From Serratia marcescens (GTDB lineage: Bacteria; Pseudomonadota; Gammaproteobacteria; Enterobacterales; Enterobacteriaceae): DNA of 64,000 bases. Numbering within the stretch: position 1 is the stretch's first letter; every line of letters starts with the position of its first letter. The notes under the pieces were generated by a model, which worked only from the letters and a program-made list of their open reading frames with translations, was not told the DNA's origin and searched no databases. The position numbers and the translations under genes are program-made. Shown piece by piece: positions 8,779-19,191 of the stretch. Where the stretch lies: contig NZ_VFMJ01000001.1 in NCBI RefSeq assembly GCF_006715005.1, forward strand, positions 868,001 to 932,000, in the 5' to 3' direction.

Positions 8779-10455
8779 ATGTCGACAAGTGTTTTTAATC
8801 GCCGGTGGGCGGCTGTGCTGCTCGAGGCGCTGGCCCGCCATGGGGTGCGGCATGTTTGTATCGCTCCGGGATCGCGCTCCACGCCGCTGACGCTGGCCGC
8901 CGCGGCCAACCGATCGTTTATCTGCCATACCCATTTTGATGAGCGCGGGCTCGGCCATCTGGCACTCGGGCTGGCGAAGGCGGCGCGTGAGCCGGTGGCG
9001 GTGATCGTCACGTCCGGCACCGCGGCGGCGAACCTTTATCCCGCGTTGATCGAAGCCGGCCTGACCGGTGAGCGGCTGGTGTTTCTCACCGCCGATCGGC
9101 CGCCGGAACTGATCGACTGCGGCGCCAATCAGGCGATCCGTCAAAACGGCCTCTACAGCAGCCACCCGACGCTGGCGATCGATCTGCCGCGTCCTACGCC
9201 GGATATTCCGGCCGCGTGGCTGGCCTCCAGCGTCGACAGCGCGATGGCGCGCCTGCAGCACGGCGCTTTGCATATCAACTGCCCGTTCGCCGAACCGCTG
9301 TATGGCGGCGACGAACGTCACTATGCCGATTGGTCCGCCGCGCTGGGCGACTGGTGGCAGAGCGATCGTCCGTGGCTGCAGGAAAGCGAGACGCATGCGG
9401 CGCCAGTGCCGCAGCCGGACTGGTTCTTCTGGCGGCAAAAGCGCGGCGTGGTGCTGGCCGGGCGCATGAGCGCGCAAGAGGGCGCACAGGTGGCTGAATG
9501 GGCCGCAATGCTGGGCTGGCCGCTGATTGGCGACGTGCTGTCGCAGACCGGGCAACCGCTGCCCTGCGCCGATTTGTGGCTCGCGCATCCGCAGGCGCAG
9601 CGCGTACTGCAAGATGCGCAACTGGTGGTGCAGTTCGGCGGCAGCCTGACCGGCAAGCGCCTGCTGCAGTGGCAGGCACAGTGCCGGCCGGAAGAGTATT
9701 GGGTCATCGACGAGCTGCCGGGGCGGCTCGATCCGGCCCAGCACCGGGGGCGGCGCCTGCGCGCTAGCGTGGCGCAGTGGTTGGCGCAGCACCCGGCGCA
9801 GCCGCGCGCGCCGTGGGCCGCCGGGCTGGCGGCGTTGGCGGATAAGGCGCTGACGGCGGCATCCACGCATCTGCACGATAACTTTGGCGAAGCGCAGCTG
9901 GCGCACCGTCTGCCGGAACTGCTGCCGGAGAACGGCCAGCTGTTTCTCGGCAACAGCCTGGTGGTGCGACTGATCGACGCGTTAACGCCATTGCCCGTCG
10001 CCTACCCGGTATTCAGCAACCGCGGCGCCAGCGGTATCGACGGCTTGATCTCCACTGCTGCCGGCGTACAGCGTGCCACCGCCAGGCCAACGTTGGCGGT
10101 GGTGGGCGACCTTTCCGCACTGTATGACCTCAATGCGCTGGCGCTGCTGCGCCAGAGCTCGGCGCCGACGGTGTTGATCGTCGTCAATAACAACGGCGGC
10201 CAAATTTTCTCGCTGTTGCCGACGCCGGAAGAAGATCGTCAGCGCTTTTACTGCATGCCGCAGAACGTCGAGTTCAGCCACGCGGCGGCGATGTTCCAAC
10301 TGGGCTACGCGCGGCCGGAAAACTGGAGCCAGCTGCAACAGGCGGTTGAGCAAGGCTGGCGGCGCGGCGGCGCCACGCTGATAGAACTGCAGGTGCCGCC
10401 GAGCGCAGGAGCAGAGAGTCTGCAATTCCTGGTGCAACAGATGGCGGTGCAATGA
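8779..10455 (+). CDS. menD: SEPHCHC synthase (menaquinone biosynthesis)
   Basis: A 558-residue thiamine-diphosphate enzyme joining isochorismate and 2-oxoglutarate to SEPHCHC, the first committed step of menaquinone synthesis. The N-terminal pyrimidine-binding region reads [16 protein letters not shown], and the C-terminal diphosphate/Mg region holds [15 protein letters not shown] and [14 protein letters not shown]. Length matches the family. It shares a 4-bp ATGA overlap with menH. Its isochorismate must come from a synthase encoded elsewhere, because menF is not adjacent. Confidence 0.97.
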   Translation: MSTSVFNRRWAAVLLEALARHGVRHVCIAPGSRSTPLTLAAAANRSFICHTHFDERGLGHLALGLAKAAREPVAVIVTSGTAAANLYPALIEAGLTGERLVFLTADRPPELIDCGANQAIRQNGLYSSHPTLAIDLPRPTPDIPAAWLASSVDSAMARLQHGALHINCPFAEPLYGGDERHYADWSAALGDWWQSDRPWLQESETHAAPVPQPDWFFWRQKRGVVLAGRMSAQEGAQVAEWAAMLGWPLIGDVLSQTGQPLPCADLWLAHPQAQRVLQDAQLVVQFGGSLTGKRLLQWQAQCRPEEYWVIDELPGRLDPAQHRGRRLRASVAQWLAQHPAQPRAPWAAGLAALADKALTAASTHLHDNFGEAQLAHRLPELLPENGQLFLGNSLVVRLIDALTPLPVAYPVFSNRGASGIDGLISTAAGVQRATARPTLAVVGDLSALYDLNALALLRQSSAPTVLIVVNNNGGQIFSLLPTPEEDRQRFYCMPQNVEFSHAAAMFQLGYARPENWSQLQQAVEQGWRRGGATLIELQVPPSAGAESLQFLVQQMAVQ

Positions 10456-11222
10456 TGCTGGCGACGCGAATTTTGCAACAGGGCGAAGCGGGCCGCCCGT
10501 GGCTGGTGTGGCTGCACGGCCTGCTCGGCAACAACAATGAATGGCGGGTGATCGCCGCGCGCTGCCCGGAATGGCCATCGCTGGCCATCGATCTGCCCGG
10601 CCACGGCGACTCCGTGGCGGTGACCTGCCGCGGCTTCGACGACATCAGCGCGCAAATCGCCGCTACGCTGCAGCTGCGCAATATCGAACGTTATTGGCTG
10701 GTGGGCTACTCGCTTGGCGGGCGCATCGCCATGTATCACGCTTGCTACGGCCGCCATGCCGGACTGCAAGGGGTGATCGTCGAGGGTGGCAACCCGGGGC
10801 TGGAGGACGAAGAACAGCGCCGCCGACGCTGCGAGCAGGATGCGCTGTGGGCGGCGCGTTTTCGCAGTGAGCCGATCGCCGAAGTCCTGGCGGACTGGTA
10901 TCAGCAGCCGGTATTCAAAGAACTCAGCCACGTGCACCGTCAGGCGCTGATCGCCGCGCGCTCGGTCAACAGCGGCCCGGCGATCGCCGACATGCTCGAA
11001 GCCACGTCGCTCGGGCGGCAGCCTTATCTGGCGCCGCAGCTGAGCCAACTGACTGTGCCGCTGCAGGTGCTGTGCGGTGAGAACGACCCCAAATTTCAAC
11101 GGCTGGCGCGCGACGCCGGGTTGCCGTTGCGCATCGTGCCGCAGGCCGGTCATAACGCGCATCTGGCCAATCCGCAGGATTTCGTCGCCGAGCTGCAGAC
11201 CTTTCTCGTTAACCCTGGTTAA
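10452..11222 (+). CDS. menH: SHCHC synthase
   Basis: A 256-residue alpha/beta hydrolase that eliminates pyruvate from SEPHCHC to give SHCHC. Visible are the oxyanion-hole HG ([12 protein letters not shown]), the nucleophile elbow GYSLGG near residue 86, a late Asp (GENDPKF) and the catalytic His (AGHNAHL). The start overlaps the menD stop by four bases, which implies translational coupling in the men operon. Confidence 0.95.
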   Translation: MMLATRILQQGEAGRPWLVWLHGLLGNNNEWRVIAARCPEWPSLAIDLPGHGDSVAVTCRGFDDISAQIAATLQLRNIERYWLVGYSLGGRIAMYHACYGRHAGLQGVIVEGGNPGLEDEEQRRRRCEQDALWAARFRSEPIAEVLADWYQQPVFKELSHVHRQALIAARSVNSGPAIADMLEATSLGRQPYLAPQLSQLTVPLQVLCGENDPKFQRLARDAGLPLRIVPQAGHNAHLANPQDFVAELQTFLVNPG

Positions 11223-11233
11223 AGGAACCGAAC

Positions 11234-12091
11234 ATGCTTTATCCGAATGAAGAACACCTGTATGCCGCCATTGCCTGGCAGGATTGCACCGGCGATTTCG
11301 AAGACATTCTGTATCACAAGTCCGCCGACGGCATCGCCAAAATCACCATTAACCGGCCGCAGGTGCGCAATGCGTTTCGCCCGCAAACGGTCAAAGAGAT
11401 GATCGACGCGCTGGCCAACGCCCGTTACGACGACGGCATCGGCGTCATTATTCTGACCGGCGCCGGCGATAAGGCCTTTTGCTCCGGCGGCGATCAGAAA
11501 GTGCGCGGCGACTACGGCGGCTATCGCGACGACAGCGGCGTGCATCACCTCAACGTGCTGGACTTCCAGCGCCAGATCCGCACCTGCCCGAAACCGGTGG
11601 TGGCGATGGTGGCGGGCTATTCGATCGGCGGCGGCCACGTGTTGCACATGATGTGCGATCTGACCATCGCGGCGGATAACGCCATCTTCGGCCAGACCGG
11701 CCCGAAAGTAGGCTCGTTCGACGGCGGCTGGGGCGCGTCTTACATGGCGCGCATCGTTGGCCAGAAGAAGGCGCGCGAAATCTGGTTCCTGTGCCGCCAG
11801 TACGACGCAGCCGCCGCGCTGGACATGGGGCTGGTTAATACCGTGGTGCCGCTGGCCGATCTGGAAAAAGAGACGGTGCGCTGGTGCCGCGAAATGCTGC
11901 AGAACAGCCCGATGGCGCTGCGCTGCCTGAAGGCGGCGCTGAACGCAGACTGCGACGGTCAGGCCGGTTTGCAGGAGCTGGCGGGCAACGCCACCATGCT
12001 GTTCTACATGACCGACGAAGGGCAGGAAGGGCGTAACGCGTTTAACGAGAAGCGCCAGCCGGACTTCAGCAAATTCAAGCGTAACCCGTAA
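11234..12091 (+). CDS. menB: 1,4-dihydroxy-2-naphthoyl-CoA synthase
   Basis: A 285-residue crotonase-fold enzyme of the usual MenB length. It cyclises o-succinylbenzoyl-CoA to DHNA-CoA. The oxyanion-hole segments [11 protein letters not shown] and [17 protein letters not shown] and the catalytic-loop [12 protein letters not shown] are present. It follows menH by 11 bp, and its stop codon shares one base with the menC start (TAATG). Confidence 0.97.
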   Translation: MLYPNEEHLYAAIAWQDCTGDFEDILYHKSADGIAKITINRPQVRNAFRPQTVKEMIDALANARYDDGIGVIILTGAGDKAFCSGGDQKVRGDYGGYRDDSGVHHLNVLDFQRQIRTCPKPVVAMVAGYSIGGGHVLHMMCDLTIAADNAIFGQTGPKVGSFDGGWGASYMARIVGQKKAREIWFLCRQYDAAAALDMGLVNTVVPLADLEKETVRWCREMLQNSPMALRCLKAALNADCDGQAGLQELAGNATMLFYMTDEGQEGRNAFNEKRQPDFSKFKRNP

Positions 12092-13074
12092 TGAGCGGGG
12101 TAAACCGCAGCGCGGCACTTTACCGTTACAGCCTGCCGATGGAGGCGGGCGTGGTGCTGCGCAATCAGCGGTTGAAAACGCGTGACGGATGGGTGGTGCA
12201 GCTGCGTCAGGGCGAGCGTGAAGGCTGGGGCGAGATCGCGCCGCTGCCGGAATTCAGCCGGGAAACGCTGGAGCAGGCCGAACAGGCCGCGCTGGCGTGG
12301 CTGCAGGCGTGGTTGGCGGGCAACGAACCGGATGACAGCTCGCTGCCCTCGGTGGCCTTTGGGCTCAGCTGCGCGCAGGCCGAGTTGGATCAGCGCTTGC
12401 CGACGCAGGCGGATTTTCGCAAGGCGCCGCTGTGCACCGGCGATCCGGACGAGCTGTTCGAGATATTGAGCGCCTTGCCGGGCGAGAAAGTCGCGAAAGT
12501 GAAGGTGGGGCTGTATGAAGCGGTGCGCGACGGCATGATCGTCAACGTGCTGCTGGAGGCGCTGCCGGATCTGCGGCTGCGGCTGGACGCCAACCGCAGC
12601 TGGACCCGCGCCAAAGCCGACGGCTTCGCCAAATACGTCAACCCCGCTTGGCGCGATCGCATCGCCTTTTTGGAAGAGCCCTGCAAGACCCGTGATGAAT
12701 CGCGCGATTTCGCCCGGGCGACCGGCATTGCTATCGCCTGGGATGAGAGCGTGCGTGAGGCGGACTTTGTGGTGCAGGCCGAGCCGGGCGTGGCGGCCAT
12801 CGTGATCAAGCCGACGCTGGTCGGCAGCCTGGCGCGCTGTCGGGCGCTGGTGGCACAGGCGCACGCGGCGGGGCTGACGGCGGTGATCAGTTCCAGCATC
12901 GAGTCCAGCCTGGGGTTGACCCAGCTGGCGCGCATCGCCCGCTGGCTGACGCCGGACACCGTGCCGGGGCTGGATACGCTGGGGTTGATGCAGGCGCAGG
13001 TGCTGCGGCCTTGGCCGGGCAGCGCGTTGCCGCTGCTGGATGTTTCGGCGCTGGAGTGCCTGTGGCGCCGTTAA
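12091..13074 (+). CDS. menC: o-succinylbenzoate synthase
   Basis: A 327-residue enolase-superfamily enzyme that dehydrates SHCHC to o-succinylbenzoate. The catalytic KxK lysines lie in AKVKVG (residues 135-140). Metal-binding acidic residues are seen in [15 protein letters not shown] and AWDESV, and the late lysine in VIKPTLVG. It overlaps menB by one base, and probably the menE start by 13 bases. Confidence 0.95.
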   Translation: MSGVNRSAALYRYSLPMEAGVVLRNQRLKTRDGWVVQLRQGEREGWGEIAPLPEFSRETLEQAEQAALAWLQAWLAGNEPDDSSLPSVAFGLSCAQAELDQRLPTQADFRKAPLCTGDPDELFEILSALPGEKVAKVKVGLYEAVRDGMIVNVLLEALPDLRLRLDANRSWTRAKADGFAKYVNPAWRDRIAFLEEPCKTRDESRDFARATGIAIAWDESVREADFVVQAEPGVAAIVIKPTLVGSLARCRALVAQAHAAGLTAVISSSIESSLGLTQLARIARWLTPDTVPGLDTLGLMQAQVLRPWPGSALPLLDVSALECLWRR

Positions 13075-14447
13075 GCGATTGGCCGTGGCGACACTGGGCG
13101 CGCCTTCAGCCGCAGGCGACGGCGCTGCTGCTCGGCGAACGGCCGCTGAGCTGGCTGGCGTTGCAAGAGCAGGTGGATGAGCTGGCGGCGGATTTTCAGC
13201 ACCAGGGCGTGGAGCCGGGCTGCGGTGTGGTGCTGTGCGGCAGAAACAGCTATCCGCTGTTGTTGGGCTATCTGGCGCTGCTGCAATGCGGCGCGCGCCT
13301 GTTGCCGCTCAATCCCGCCTTACCGACGCCGCTGCTGGCGCAGCTGGTGCCCGAATTGGACATCACCTTTGCCTTCGGCCCGGATCCTTTGCCGGCGCTG
13401 CCGGAAGAGGTGATTCGATTGACGCCGCCCTCGACCGAGCCGCGCTGGCCGAACCTGCCTGCGTGGGATGTGCAGCGTCTGGCGACGCTGACGCTGACCT
13501 CGGGCTCCAGCGGCATGCCGAAGGCGGCCGCACACAGCTACGCCAACCATCTGGCCAGCGCCGCCGGGGTGTTGCGGCTGATGGATTTTCAGCGCGAAGA
13601 TTGCTGGCTGCTGTCACTGCCGCTGTTTCACGTCTCCGGCCAGGGCATCGTCTGGCGCTGGCTGGCAGCGGGCGCCCGATTGGCGGTGCGCGAGATGCAC
13701 CCGCTGGCCGAGGCATTGGTAGGCTGCACGCACGCCTCGCTGGTGCCGACGCAGCTCTGGCGGCTGTTGGCGCAACCGCTGACGGGCATGACGCTGAAAG
13801 AGGTGCTGCTCGGCGGCGCGATGATCCCGGTGGCGCTGACCGAACGGGCTGAAGCGGCGGGGATCCGCTGCTGGTGCGGCTACGGGCTGACCGAATTGGC
13901 CTCCACAGTCTGCGCCAAGCGCGCCGATGCGCGGCCGGGCGTCGGCCTGCCGCTCGGCGGCCGTGAGGTAAAACTGGTGGATGAAGAGGTCTGGATCCGC
14001 GCCGACAGCCTGGCACTCGGCTACTGGCGTCATGGTCATCTACAGCCGCTGGCCGATGAACAGGGCTGGTTTGCGACCCGCGATCGCGGCGCGATGGCCG
14101 AGGGGGAACTGCGTATTCTCGGCCGGCTGGACAACCTGTTTTTCAGCGGCGGTGAAGGGGTGCAGCCGGAGGATATCGAACGCGTGCTGGCGGCGCACCC
14201 GCAGATATCGCAGGCGTTTGTGGTGCCGGTGGCGGACGCCGAGTTCGGCCAGCGGCCGGTGGCGGTAATCGATGGCGATCCTTCGCTGTCGTTGGCGGCG
14301 TTGCTTGCCTGGTCGCAGGATAAGCTGGCCAATTTCCAACGCCCGGCGGCGTTGCTCCCGCTGCCTGACGAGCTGAAAAACGGCGGCATCAAGATTTCGC
14401 GCCGCCAGTTGCAGCAGTGGGTGGCGCAGCGTCTCTCTGAGGCATAA
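13062..14447 (+). CDS. menE: o-succinylbenzoate-CoA ligase
   Basis: An acyl-adenylate-forming CoA ligase that activates o-succinylbenzoate for MenB. A GTG start at 13062 gives 461 residues (E. coli has 451) and sits five bases after GGAG. The alternative ATG at 13011 would add 17 residues deep within menC and is less likely. The P-loop-like motif [16 protein letters not shown] and the late GWFATRD and [11 protein letters not shown] motifs are intact. It is the last gene of the men operon. Confidence 0.92.
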   Translation: MAPLSDWPWRHWARLQPQATALLLGERPLSWLALQEQVDELAADFQHQGVEPGCGVVLCGRNSYPLLLGYLALLQCGARLLPLNPALPTPLLAQLVPELDITFAFGPDPLPALPEEVIRLTPPSTEPRWPNLPAWDVQRLATLTLTSGSSGMPKAAAHSYANHLASAAGVLRLMDFQREDCWLLSLPLFHVSGQGIVWRWLAAGARLAVREMHPLAEALVGCTHASLVPTQLWRLLAQPLTGMTLKEVLLGGAMIPVALTERAEAAGIRCWCGYGLTELASTVCAKRADARPGVGLPLGGREVKLVDEEVWIRADSLALGYWRHGHLQPLADEQGWFATRDRGAMAEGELRILGRLDNLFFSGGEGVQPEDIERVLAAHPQISQAFVVPVADAEFGQRPVAVIDGDPSLSLAALLAWSQDKLANFQRPAALLPLPDELKNGGIKISRRQLQQWVAQRLSEA

Positions 14448-14470
14448 AAAAGCCGCCCGTAAGGGCGGCT
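14446..14470 (-). terminator. catalase gene terminator (shared men/katA boundary)
   Basis: An 8-bp stem (AGCCGCCC with GGGCGGCT) and a GTAA loop. The poly-A on its left reads as a U tract on the minus strand, so it terminates the catalase gene, ending against the menE stop codon. Confidence 0.85.
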
Positions 14471-14491
14471 GAGTGAATGATGGCAGGGGGA

Positions 14492-15928
14492 TTATTTCAG
14501 CCCCAACGCCTTGGCGACGCCGGCGCCGTAGTCCGGGTGCACCTTGGTGAACAGCTCGACCTGACGGCGCTGGATGTGTTCCGGCACCTGCGACAGTTCG
14601 CCGGCGATGCGGGTGAACATGCGCTGGTGCTCTTCGGCGCTCAGCAGGTTGAACAGCGCGCGCGGCTGGCTGTAGTAATCGTCGTCTTCACGATGATTCC
14701 AGTGGTCGGCCGCGCCCTCAATGCTCAGCGGCGGCTCGCTGAAGTCCGGCTGCTCCTGGAACAGGCCGAAGCTGTTCGGTTCGTAGGTGGCGCCGTTGCC
14801 GCTGTTGCCGTCCACGCGCATCGCGCCGTCGCGATGGTAGTTGTGGAACGGGCATTTGGCGCCGTTAACCGGGATTTGGTGGTGGTTGACGCCCAGGCGG
14901 TAGCGGTGCGCATCGCCATAGGAGAACAGGCGGCCCTGCAGCATTTTATCCGGCGAGAAACTGATGCCCGGCACTACGTTGGCGGGGTTCATCGCCACCT
15001 GCTCAACTTCTGAGAAGTAGTTGTCGGGGTTGCGGTTCAGCTCGAAATAGCCGACGTCGATCAGCGGGTAGTCGCCGTGCGGCCACACCTTGGTCAGATC
15101 GAACGGGTTATACGGCGTCTGCGAGGCTTCGTGTTCCGGCATGATTTGAATTTGCAGCTTCCAGCGCGGGAAGTCGCCGCGTTTGATCGCGTCGAACAGA
15201 TCGCGCTGTGAGCTTTCGCGATCCTTGGCGATGATCGCTTCCGCTTCTTCATCCATCAGGTTTTCAATGCCTTGTTCGCAGCGGAAGTGGAATTTCACCC
15301 AGAAACGTTCGTTGGCGGCATTGATAAAGCTGAAGGTGTGGCTGCCGAAACCGTGCATGTGACGGTAGGATTTCGGAATGCCGCGATCGCTGAAGTCGAT
15401 GGTCAGCTGGTGCAGCGACTCCGGCAGGTGGGAGAAGAAGTCCCACTTGTAGACTGGGTTGCGCAGGTTGGTATGCGGATCGCGTTTCACCACGTGGTTG
15501 AGATCGGGGAATTTCAGCGGATCGCGCAGATAAAACACCGGCGTATCGTTACCCACCAAATCCCAGTTGCCTTCTTCGGTATAGAACTTCATGGCGAAGC
15601 CGCGAATATCGCGCTCGGCGTCGGCGGCGCCGCGCTCACCGGCGACGGTGGAGAAGCGGATAAACATGTCGGTCTGTTTGCCGACCTCGGAGAAGATTTT
15701 GGCGCGCGTGTAGCGGGTGATGTCGTGGGTAACGGTAAAGGTGCCGTAGGCGCCGGATCCTTTGGCATGCATGCGGCGTTCGGGGATAACTTCACGGTCG
15801 AAGTGGGCCAGTTTTTCCAGGAACCACACGTCCTGCAACAGCATTGGGCCGCGTTTGCCTGCGGTGATCACGTTATTGTTATCGACAACCGGGGCGCCGG
15901 CTGCGGTGGTCAGTCCTTTCTTGCTCAT
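14492..15928 (-). CDS. katA: monofunctional haem catalase (KatA type)
   Basis: A 478-residue small-subunit catalase that dismutates hydrogen peroxide in the cytosol. The distal haem histidine is His54 in [12 protein letters not shown], and the proximal heme-ligand tyrosine lies in [17 protein letters not shown] 15928 is taken as start because AAGGAG precedes it by six bases; an adjacent in-frame GTG at 15931 is too close. It is convergent with menE. Confidence 0.95.
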   Translation of the reverse strand: MSKKGLTTAAGAPVVDNNNVITAGKRGPMLLQDVWFLEKLAHFDREVIPERRMHAKGSGAYGTFTVTHDITRYTRAKIFSEVGKQTDMFIRFSTVAGERGAADAERDIRGFAMKFYTEEGNWDLVGNDTPVFYLRDPLKFPDLNHVVKRDPHTNLRNPVYKWDFFSHLPESLHQLTIDFSDRGIPKSYRHMHGFGSHTFSFINAANERFWVKFHFRCEQGIENLMDEEAEAIIAKDRESSQRDLFDAIKRGDFPRWKLQIQIMPEHEASQTPYNPFDLTKVWPHGDYPLIDVGYFELNRNPDNYFSEVEQVAMNPANVVPGISFSPDKMLQGRLFSYGDAHRYRLGVNHHQIPVNGAKCPFHNYHRDGAMRVDGNSGNGATYEPNSFGLFQEQPDFSEPPLSIEGAADHWNHREDDDYYSQPRALFNLLSAEEHQRMFTRIAGELSQVPEHIQRRQVELFTKVHPDYGAGVAKALGLK

Positions 15929-16263
15929 CACTTGCTCCTTATCGTAGTGCAGTTAAGTAAAGACTCGGGCGGTTTAAGCGTTCATCAGCATAGTCCTTTG
16001 GCGGGGCTTCTTCCCCTGACCTTGGTCAAAGCCACTACTAGTTGTAGCTCTATTGCCGAGCGGCGGCAAATAGGTCTCGGTTATCGTTGGCATCGCCTTG
16101 ACGAATATAGAGCCTTGTTTGCAAACATTTACATTTATTTGATTATTGAAGAATTTTTTCGCTTTTATCCCTTAAATACTCATTGCGCTTTGGTATAGAC
16201 TCGGGACGTTATTATTATGCGTTGATTCGATCATTCGGTACGGATGACAAACCAGAGGGAAAG
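15929..16263. other. divergent katA/yfaZ intergenic region
   Basis: 335 bp holding both promoters. The one clear structure is an inverted repeat, TATTGCCG-agcgg-CGGCAAATA at 16051-16072, with one extra A in the right arm. A convincing four-part OxyR motif was looked for and not found. Confidence 0.4.
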
Positions 16264-16806
16264 ATGATGAAAAAGACTTGGGTCGCGTGCGCGGCAGGAT
16301 TGCTGTTTGTGACCGGCGCGGCGAACGCCATCAGCGTGTCGGGCGAAGCCGGGCAACACTACACCAACCTGGGCGTCGGCATGAGCACCGGCTCTTCAGG
16401 TCTGGGCCTGACCGGCAACTGGGCGCGCAGCGACCACGACGGCAACGTCGGTAGCGTGGGCCTGAACTTCGGCGTGCCGCTGGGGCCGTTGACGGCGACC
16501 GTGGGCGCCAAAGCGCTGTACCTCAGCCCGAAAGACGGGAAGAGCGGCGGGGCGGTCGCGCTGGGCGGCGGCCTGGAGTGGGAAATTAACCGTTACTTCA
16601 GCCTGCACGGCGAAGGGTACTTTGCGCCTGACTCTTTCACCAGCGGCGTGAAAGCCTATAACGAAGCCAGCGGCGGCCTGCGCTGGAAGTTCCGTCCGCT
16701 GAGCGTGGACGTGGGCTACCGTTACATGAAGATGGAAGGCAAAGACGGGCGTCGCGACAATACGCTGGCCGATGGCCCTTATGTCGGTGTCGGCCTGAGC
16801 TTCTAA
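16264..16806 (+). CDS. yfaZ: YfaZ family outer-membrane protein precursor
   Basis: A 180-residue protein with a Sec signal peptide (MMKKTWVACAAGLLFVTGAANA), followed by amphipathic beta-strand sequence with a terminal phenylalanine (VGVGLSF), as expected of a small outer-membrane barrel. Length and pattern match E. coli YfaZ, whose function is not established. Start 16264 (or ATG 16267) is chosen because of the AGAGGGAAAG region before it; a longer frame begins at 16183 but lacks a signal peptide. Confidence 0.88.
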   Translation: MMKKTWVACAAGLLFVTGAANAISVSGEAGQHYTNLGVGMSTGSSGLGLTGNWARSDHDGNVGSVGLNFGVPLGPLTATVGAKALYLSPKDGKSGGAVALGGGLEWEINRYFSLHGEGYFAPDSFTSGVKAYNEASGGLRWKFRPLSVDVGYRYMKMEGKDGRRDNTLADGPYVGVGLSF

Positions 16807-16841
16807 GGCCGGCTGACGGGCTGCGGCCCATCGCGTTTTCC

Positions 16842-16875
16842 GAATCCCTCGGTCATTGGCCGGGGGATTTTTATT
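16842..16875 (+). terminator. yfaZ terminator
   Basis: Imperfect stem AATCCCTCGG/CCGGGGGATT, then TTTTATTT, 36 bases after the yfaZ stop. Confidence 0.75.
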
Positions 16876-16984
16876 TGCGCCATCAACGGGAAATCCATCC
16901 GGACTCTGAATGGCAAAAGATTAAATAATTTAAAGACTCGACGATCGGCATCGCCATAGGCGAGCACATGCCGTAAAATGCGTA

Positions 16985-17000
16985 ATATAAATATTTATAT
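16985..17000. promoter_or_regulatory. 16-bp perfect AT palindrome before the TonB receptor
   Basis: ATATAAATATTTATAT is a perfect palindrome ending six bases before the receptor start. It lacks the GATAAT/ATTATC hexamers of a Fur box. It could be an operator for another metal or ligand regulator, or a -10 region that happens to be symmetric. Confidence 0.4.
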
Positions 17001-17006
17001 AACGAT

Positions 17007-19184
17007 ATGGACGTCATGACTTACCGAAATCCACTGGCGGCGCTGATGCCGCTGCTTGCCTCACTCTTTCCTTATACCGCTGCGGCGCAGGCCGATCGTG
17101 ACGAGGTGTTGACCGTCACCGGCAGCGCGTTAACCCCCGCGACGGAAAGCGCATCCGGCGCCGGTTTTAAAACGCCGGAGATTGAACTTGGGCCGCTGGG
17201 CACCAGGGCGTGGATCGATACGCCTTATTCTTCCACCACCGTGACCCAACCGATGATCAAAAATCAGCAGGCGAAAAGCGTCGCCGAATTGCTGAAATAT
17301 TCACCGAGCACGCAGATGCAGGCTCGCGGCGGCATGGACGTCGGGCGGCCTCAAAGCCGCGGTATGCAGGGCAGTGTGGTGGCGAACAGCCGCCTGGATG
17401 GGTTGAACATTGTCTCCACCACGGCCTTTCCCGTTGAAATGCTGGAACGGCTGGACGTGCTCAACAGCTTGACCGGTGCGTTGTATGGCCCTGCGAGCCC
17501 GGCCGGGCAGTTCAACTTTGTGGCGAAACGCCCGACGCCGCAACCGTTACGCGAGGTGACGCTCGGGTATCAGAGCCGCAGCGCCTTCAGCGGCCACGTC
17601 GATCTCGGCGGCCATCTCGACGACGACAATACGTTTGGCTATCGCATCAATGCCCTCAACGAAGAGGGCGAAGGCAGCGTTGACGACAGTACCCTGCGCC
17701 GACGGCTGTTGGCCGTGGCGTTCGACTGGAATATCAAGCCGGGCACGCAGCTGCAGCTGGACGCCAGCCATTACGAGTTCCTGCAAAAGGGCTACCCCGG
17801 CGGCTTCAGCTATGGGCCGAATGTTCCGTTGCCCTCCGCCCCTAATCCGCAAAATAAACACCTGGCGCTCGAGACGGCGGGCAACGATTTAACCACCGAC
17901 ACCCTCAGTACGCGCCTGATTCATTACTTCAATGACGATTGGTCAGTCACGGGCGGCATAGGGTGGCAACAGGCAGATCGCGCCATGCGTTCGGTATCCA
18001 GCACTCTGCTCAACGGCAGCGGCGATATCAAACGGTCGATGAGCGACTCCAGCGCCTCGGGGCGATTTCGGGTGTTGAGCAATACGCTGGCGCTGAACGG
18101 CCATGTCGATACCGGTTCGGTGGGGCATGAGTTGGCGCTCGCTACGACGGGCTACGTCTGGTCTATCTACAGCGGCAAGGGGGCCAGCCGACGCTACGAT
18201 TTGGGCATCGACAATATGTACCATCCGTCGGCGCTGCATGAGCCGGGCGACGGAAAAATCCCCAAGAACGGCGCGCGCTATAAATCCAGCGAGAACAGCC
18301 AGCAGAGCGTGATGTTCGGCGATACGCTGACATTCAATCCGCAGTGGTCGGCGATGCTGTATTTAAGCGAAAGCTGGTTGCAAACGCGGAATTACAGCGC
18401 TGACGGCAAGAAAATCGAAGAAGACAATCAGCAGGGTTTGAGCCCGAATGCGGCGTTGATGTATAAAATCACCCCGACGCTGATGGCCTATGTCAGCTAT
18501 GCCGACTCGTTGGAGCAAGGCGGTACGGCCCCGTTGGGGGAAGGCGTGAAGAACGAAGGGCAGACGCTCAAACCCTACCGCAGCCGGCAGTATGAGGTTG
18601 GCCTGAAAGCCGACGTCGGGGAAATGAACCTCGGCGCCGCGTTGTTCCGCCTCAAGCGGCCGTTCGCTTATGTTGACGCCGAAGACCGTGTGTACAAGGA
18701 GCAAGGCGAACAGGTGAACAATGGCCTGGAGCTGACGGCCGCTGGGCGCGTGGGTGACGGGCTGAGCCTTTTTGGCGGCGTCACTCTGCTCGATCCGCAA
18801 CTGAAAGAGACGGTTTCCGACAGCACACGCGACAAACGCGTGGTCGGTGTGCCGAAGGTGCAGGCCAATATGCTGGTGGAGTACAACTTGCCGTCGATGC
18901 CGCAATGGGTCTATAGCGCCAACGTGCACTATACCGGCAAGCGAGCGGCGAACGACACCAACAGCACCTGGGCTGACAGTTACACCACGCTGGACCTGGG
19001 GGCCCGCTACGTTACCCGGATTCATTCTGTGCCTGCGACCTGGCGGCTGGCGGTCAATAACGTCACTAACGAACATTACTGGGCCTCTATTTTCCCGTCG
19101 GGCACGGATGGCAATGGCGGTTCGTCGAGCGCCTTTCTCGGCAACGGCCGTGAAGTGCGCGCATCTGTCACGTTCGACTTCTGA
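17007..19184 (+). CDS. TonB-dependent siderophore-type outer-membrane receptor
   Basis: A 725-residue receptor with a signal peptide ending near TAAAQA, a plug domain (about residues 70-180, with SVAELLKYSPSTQMQARGGMDVGRPQSRGMQG), a 22-strand-type barrel and a C-terminal phenylalanine. It belongs to the siderophore receptor branch that imports ligands using TonB energy. A second in-frame ATG at 17016 is an alternative start. The next gene, 7 bp later, encodes a binding protein of the same transport class. The ligand is unknown, and no clear Fur box was found. Confidence 0.88.
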   Translation: MDVMTYRNPLAALMPLLASLFPYTAAAQADRDEVLTVTGSALTPATESASGAGFKTPEIELGPLGTRAWIDTPYSSTTVTQPMIKNQQAKSVAELLKYSPSTQMQARGGMDVGRPQSRGMQGSVVANSRLDGLNIVSTTAFPVEMLERLDVLNSLTGALYGPASPAGQFNFVAKRPTPQPLREVTLGYQSRSAFSGHVDLGGHLDDDNTFGYRINALNEEGEGSVDDSTLRRRLLAVAFDWNIKPGTQLQLDASHYEFLQKGYPGGFSYGPNVPLPSAPNPQNKHLALETAGNDLTTDTLSTRLIHYFNDDWSVTGGIGWQQADRAMRSVSSTLLNGSGDIKRSMSDSSASGRFRVLSNTLALNGHVDTGSVGHELALATTGYVWSIYSGKGASRRYDLGIDNMYHPSALHEPGDGKIPKNGARYKSSENSQQSVMFGDTLTFNPQWSAMLYLSESWLQTRNYSADGKKIEEDNQQGLSPNAALMYKITPTLMAYVSYADSLEQGGTAPLGEGVKNEGQTLKPYRSRQYEVGLKADVGEMNLGAALFRLKRPFAYVDAEDRVYKEQGEQVNNGLELTAAGRVGDGLSLFGGVTLLDPQLKETVSDSTRDKRVVGVPKVQANMLVEYNLPSMPQWVYSANVHYTGKRAANDTNSTWADSYTTLDLGARYVTRIHSVPATWRLAVNNVTNEHYWASIFPSGTDGNGGSSSAFLGNGREVRASVTFDF

Positions 19185-19191
19185 GGGCGCT

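Noticed and set aside
16025..16080. OxyR site between katA and yfaZ
   Set aside because: Some ATAG and CTAT elements are present, but not at the four-part 7-bp spacing required.
16985..17000. Fur box in front of the TonB receptor
   Set aside because: The palindrome ATATAAATATTTATAT lacks GATAAT/ATTATC hexamers, so it was not called as Fur.
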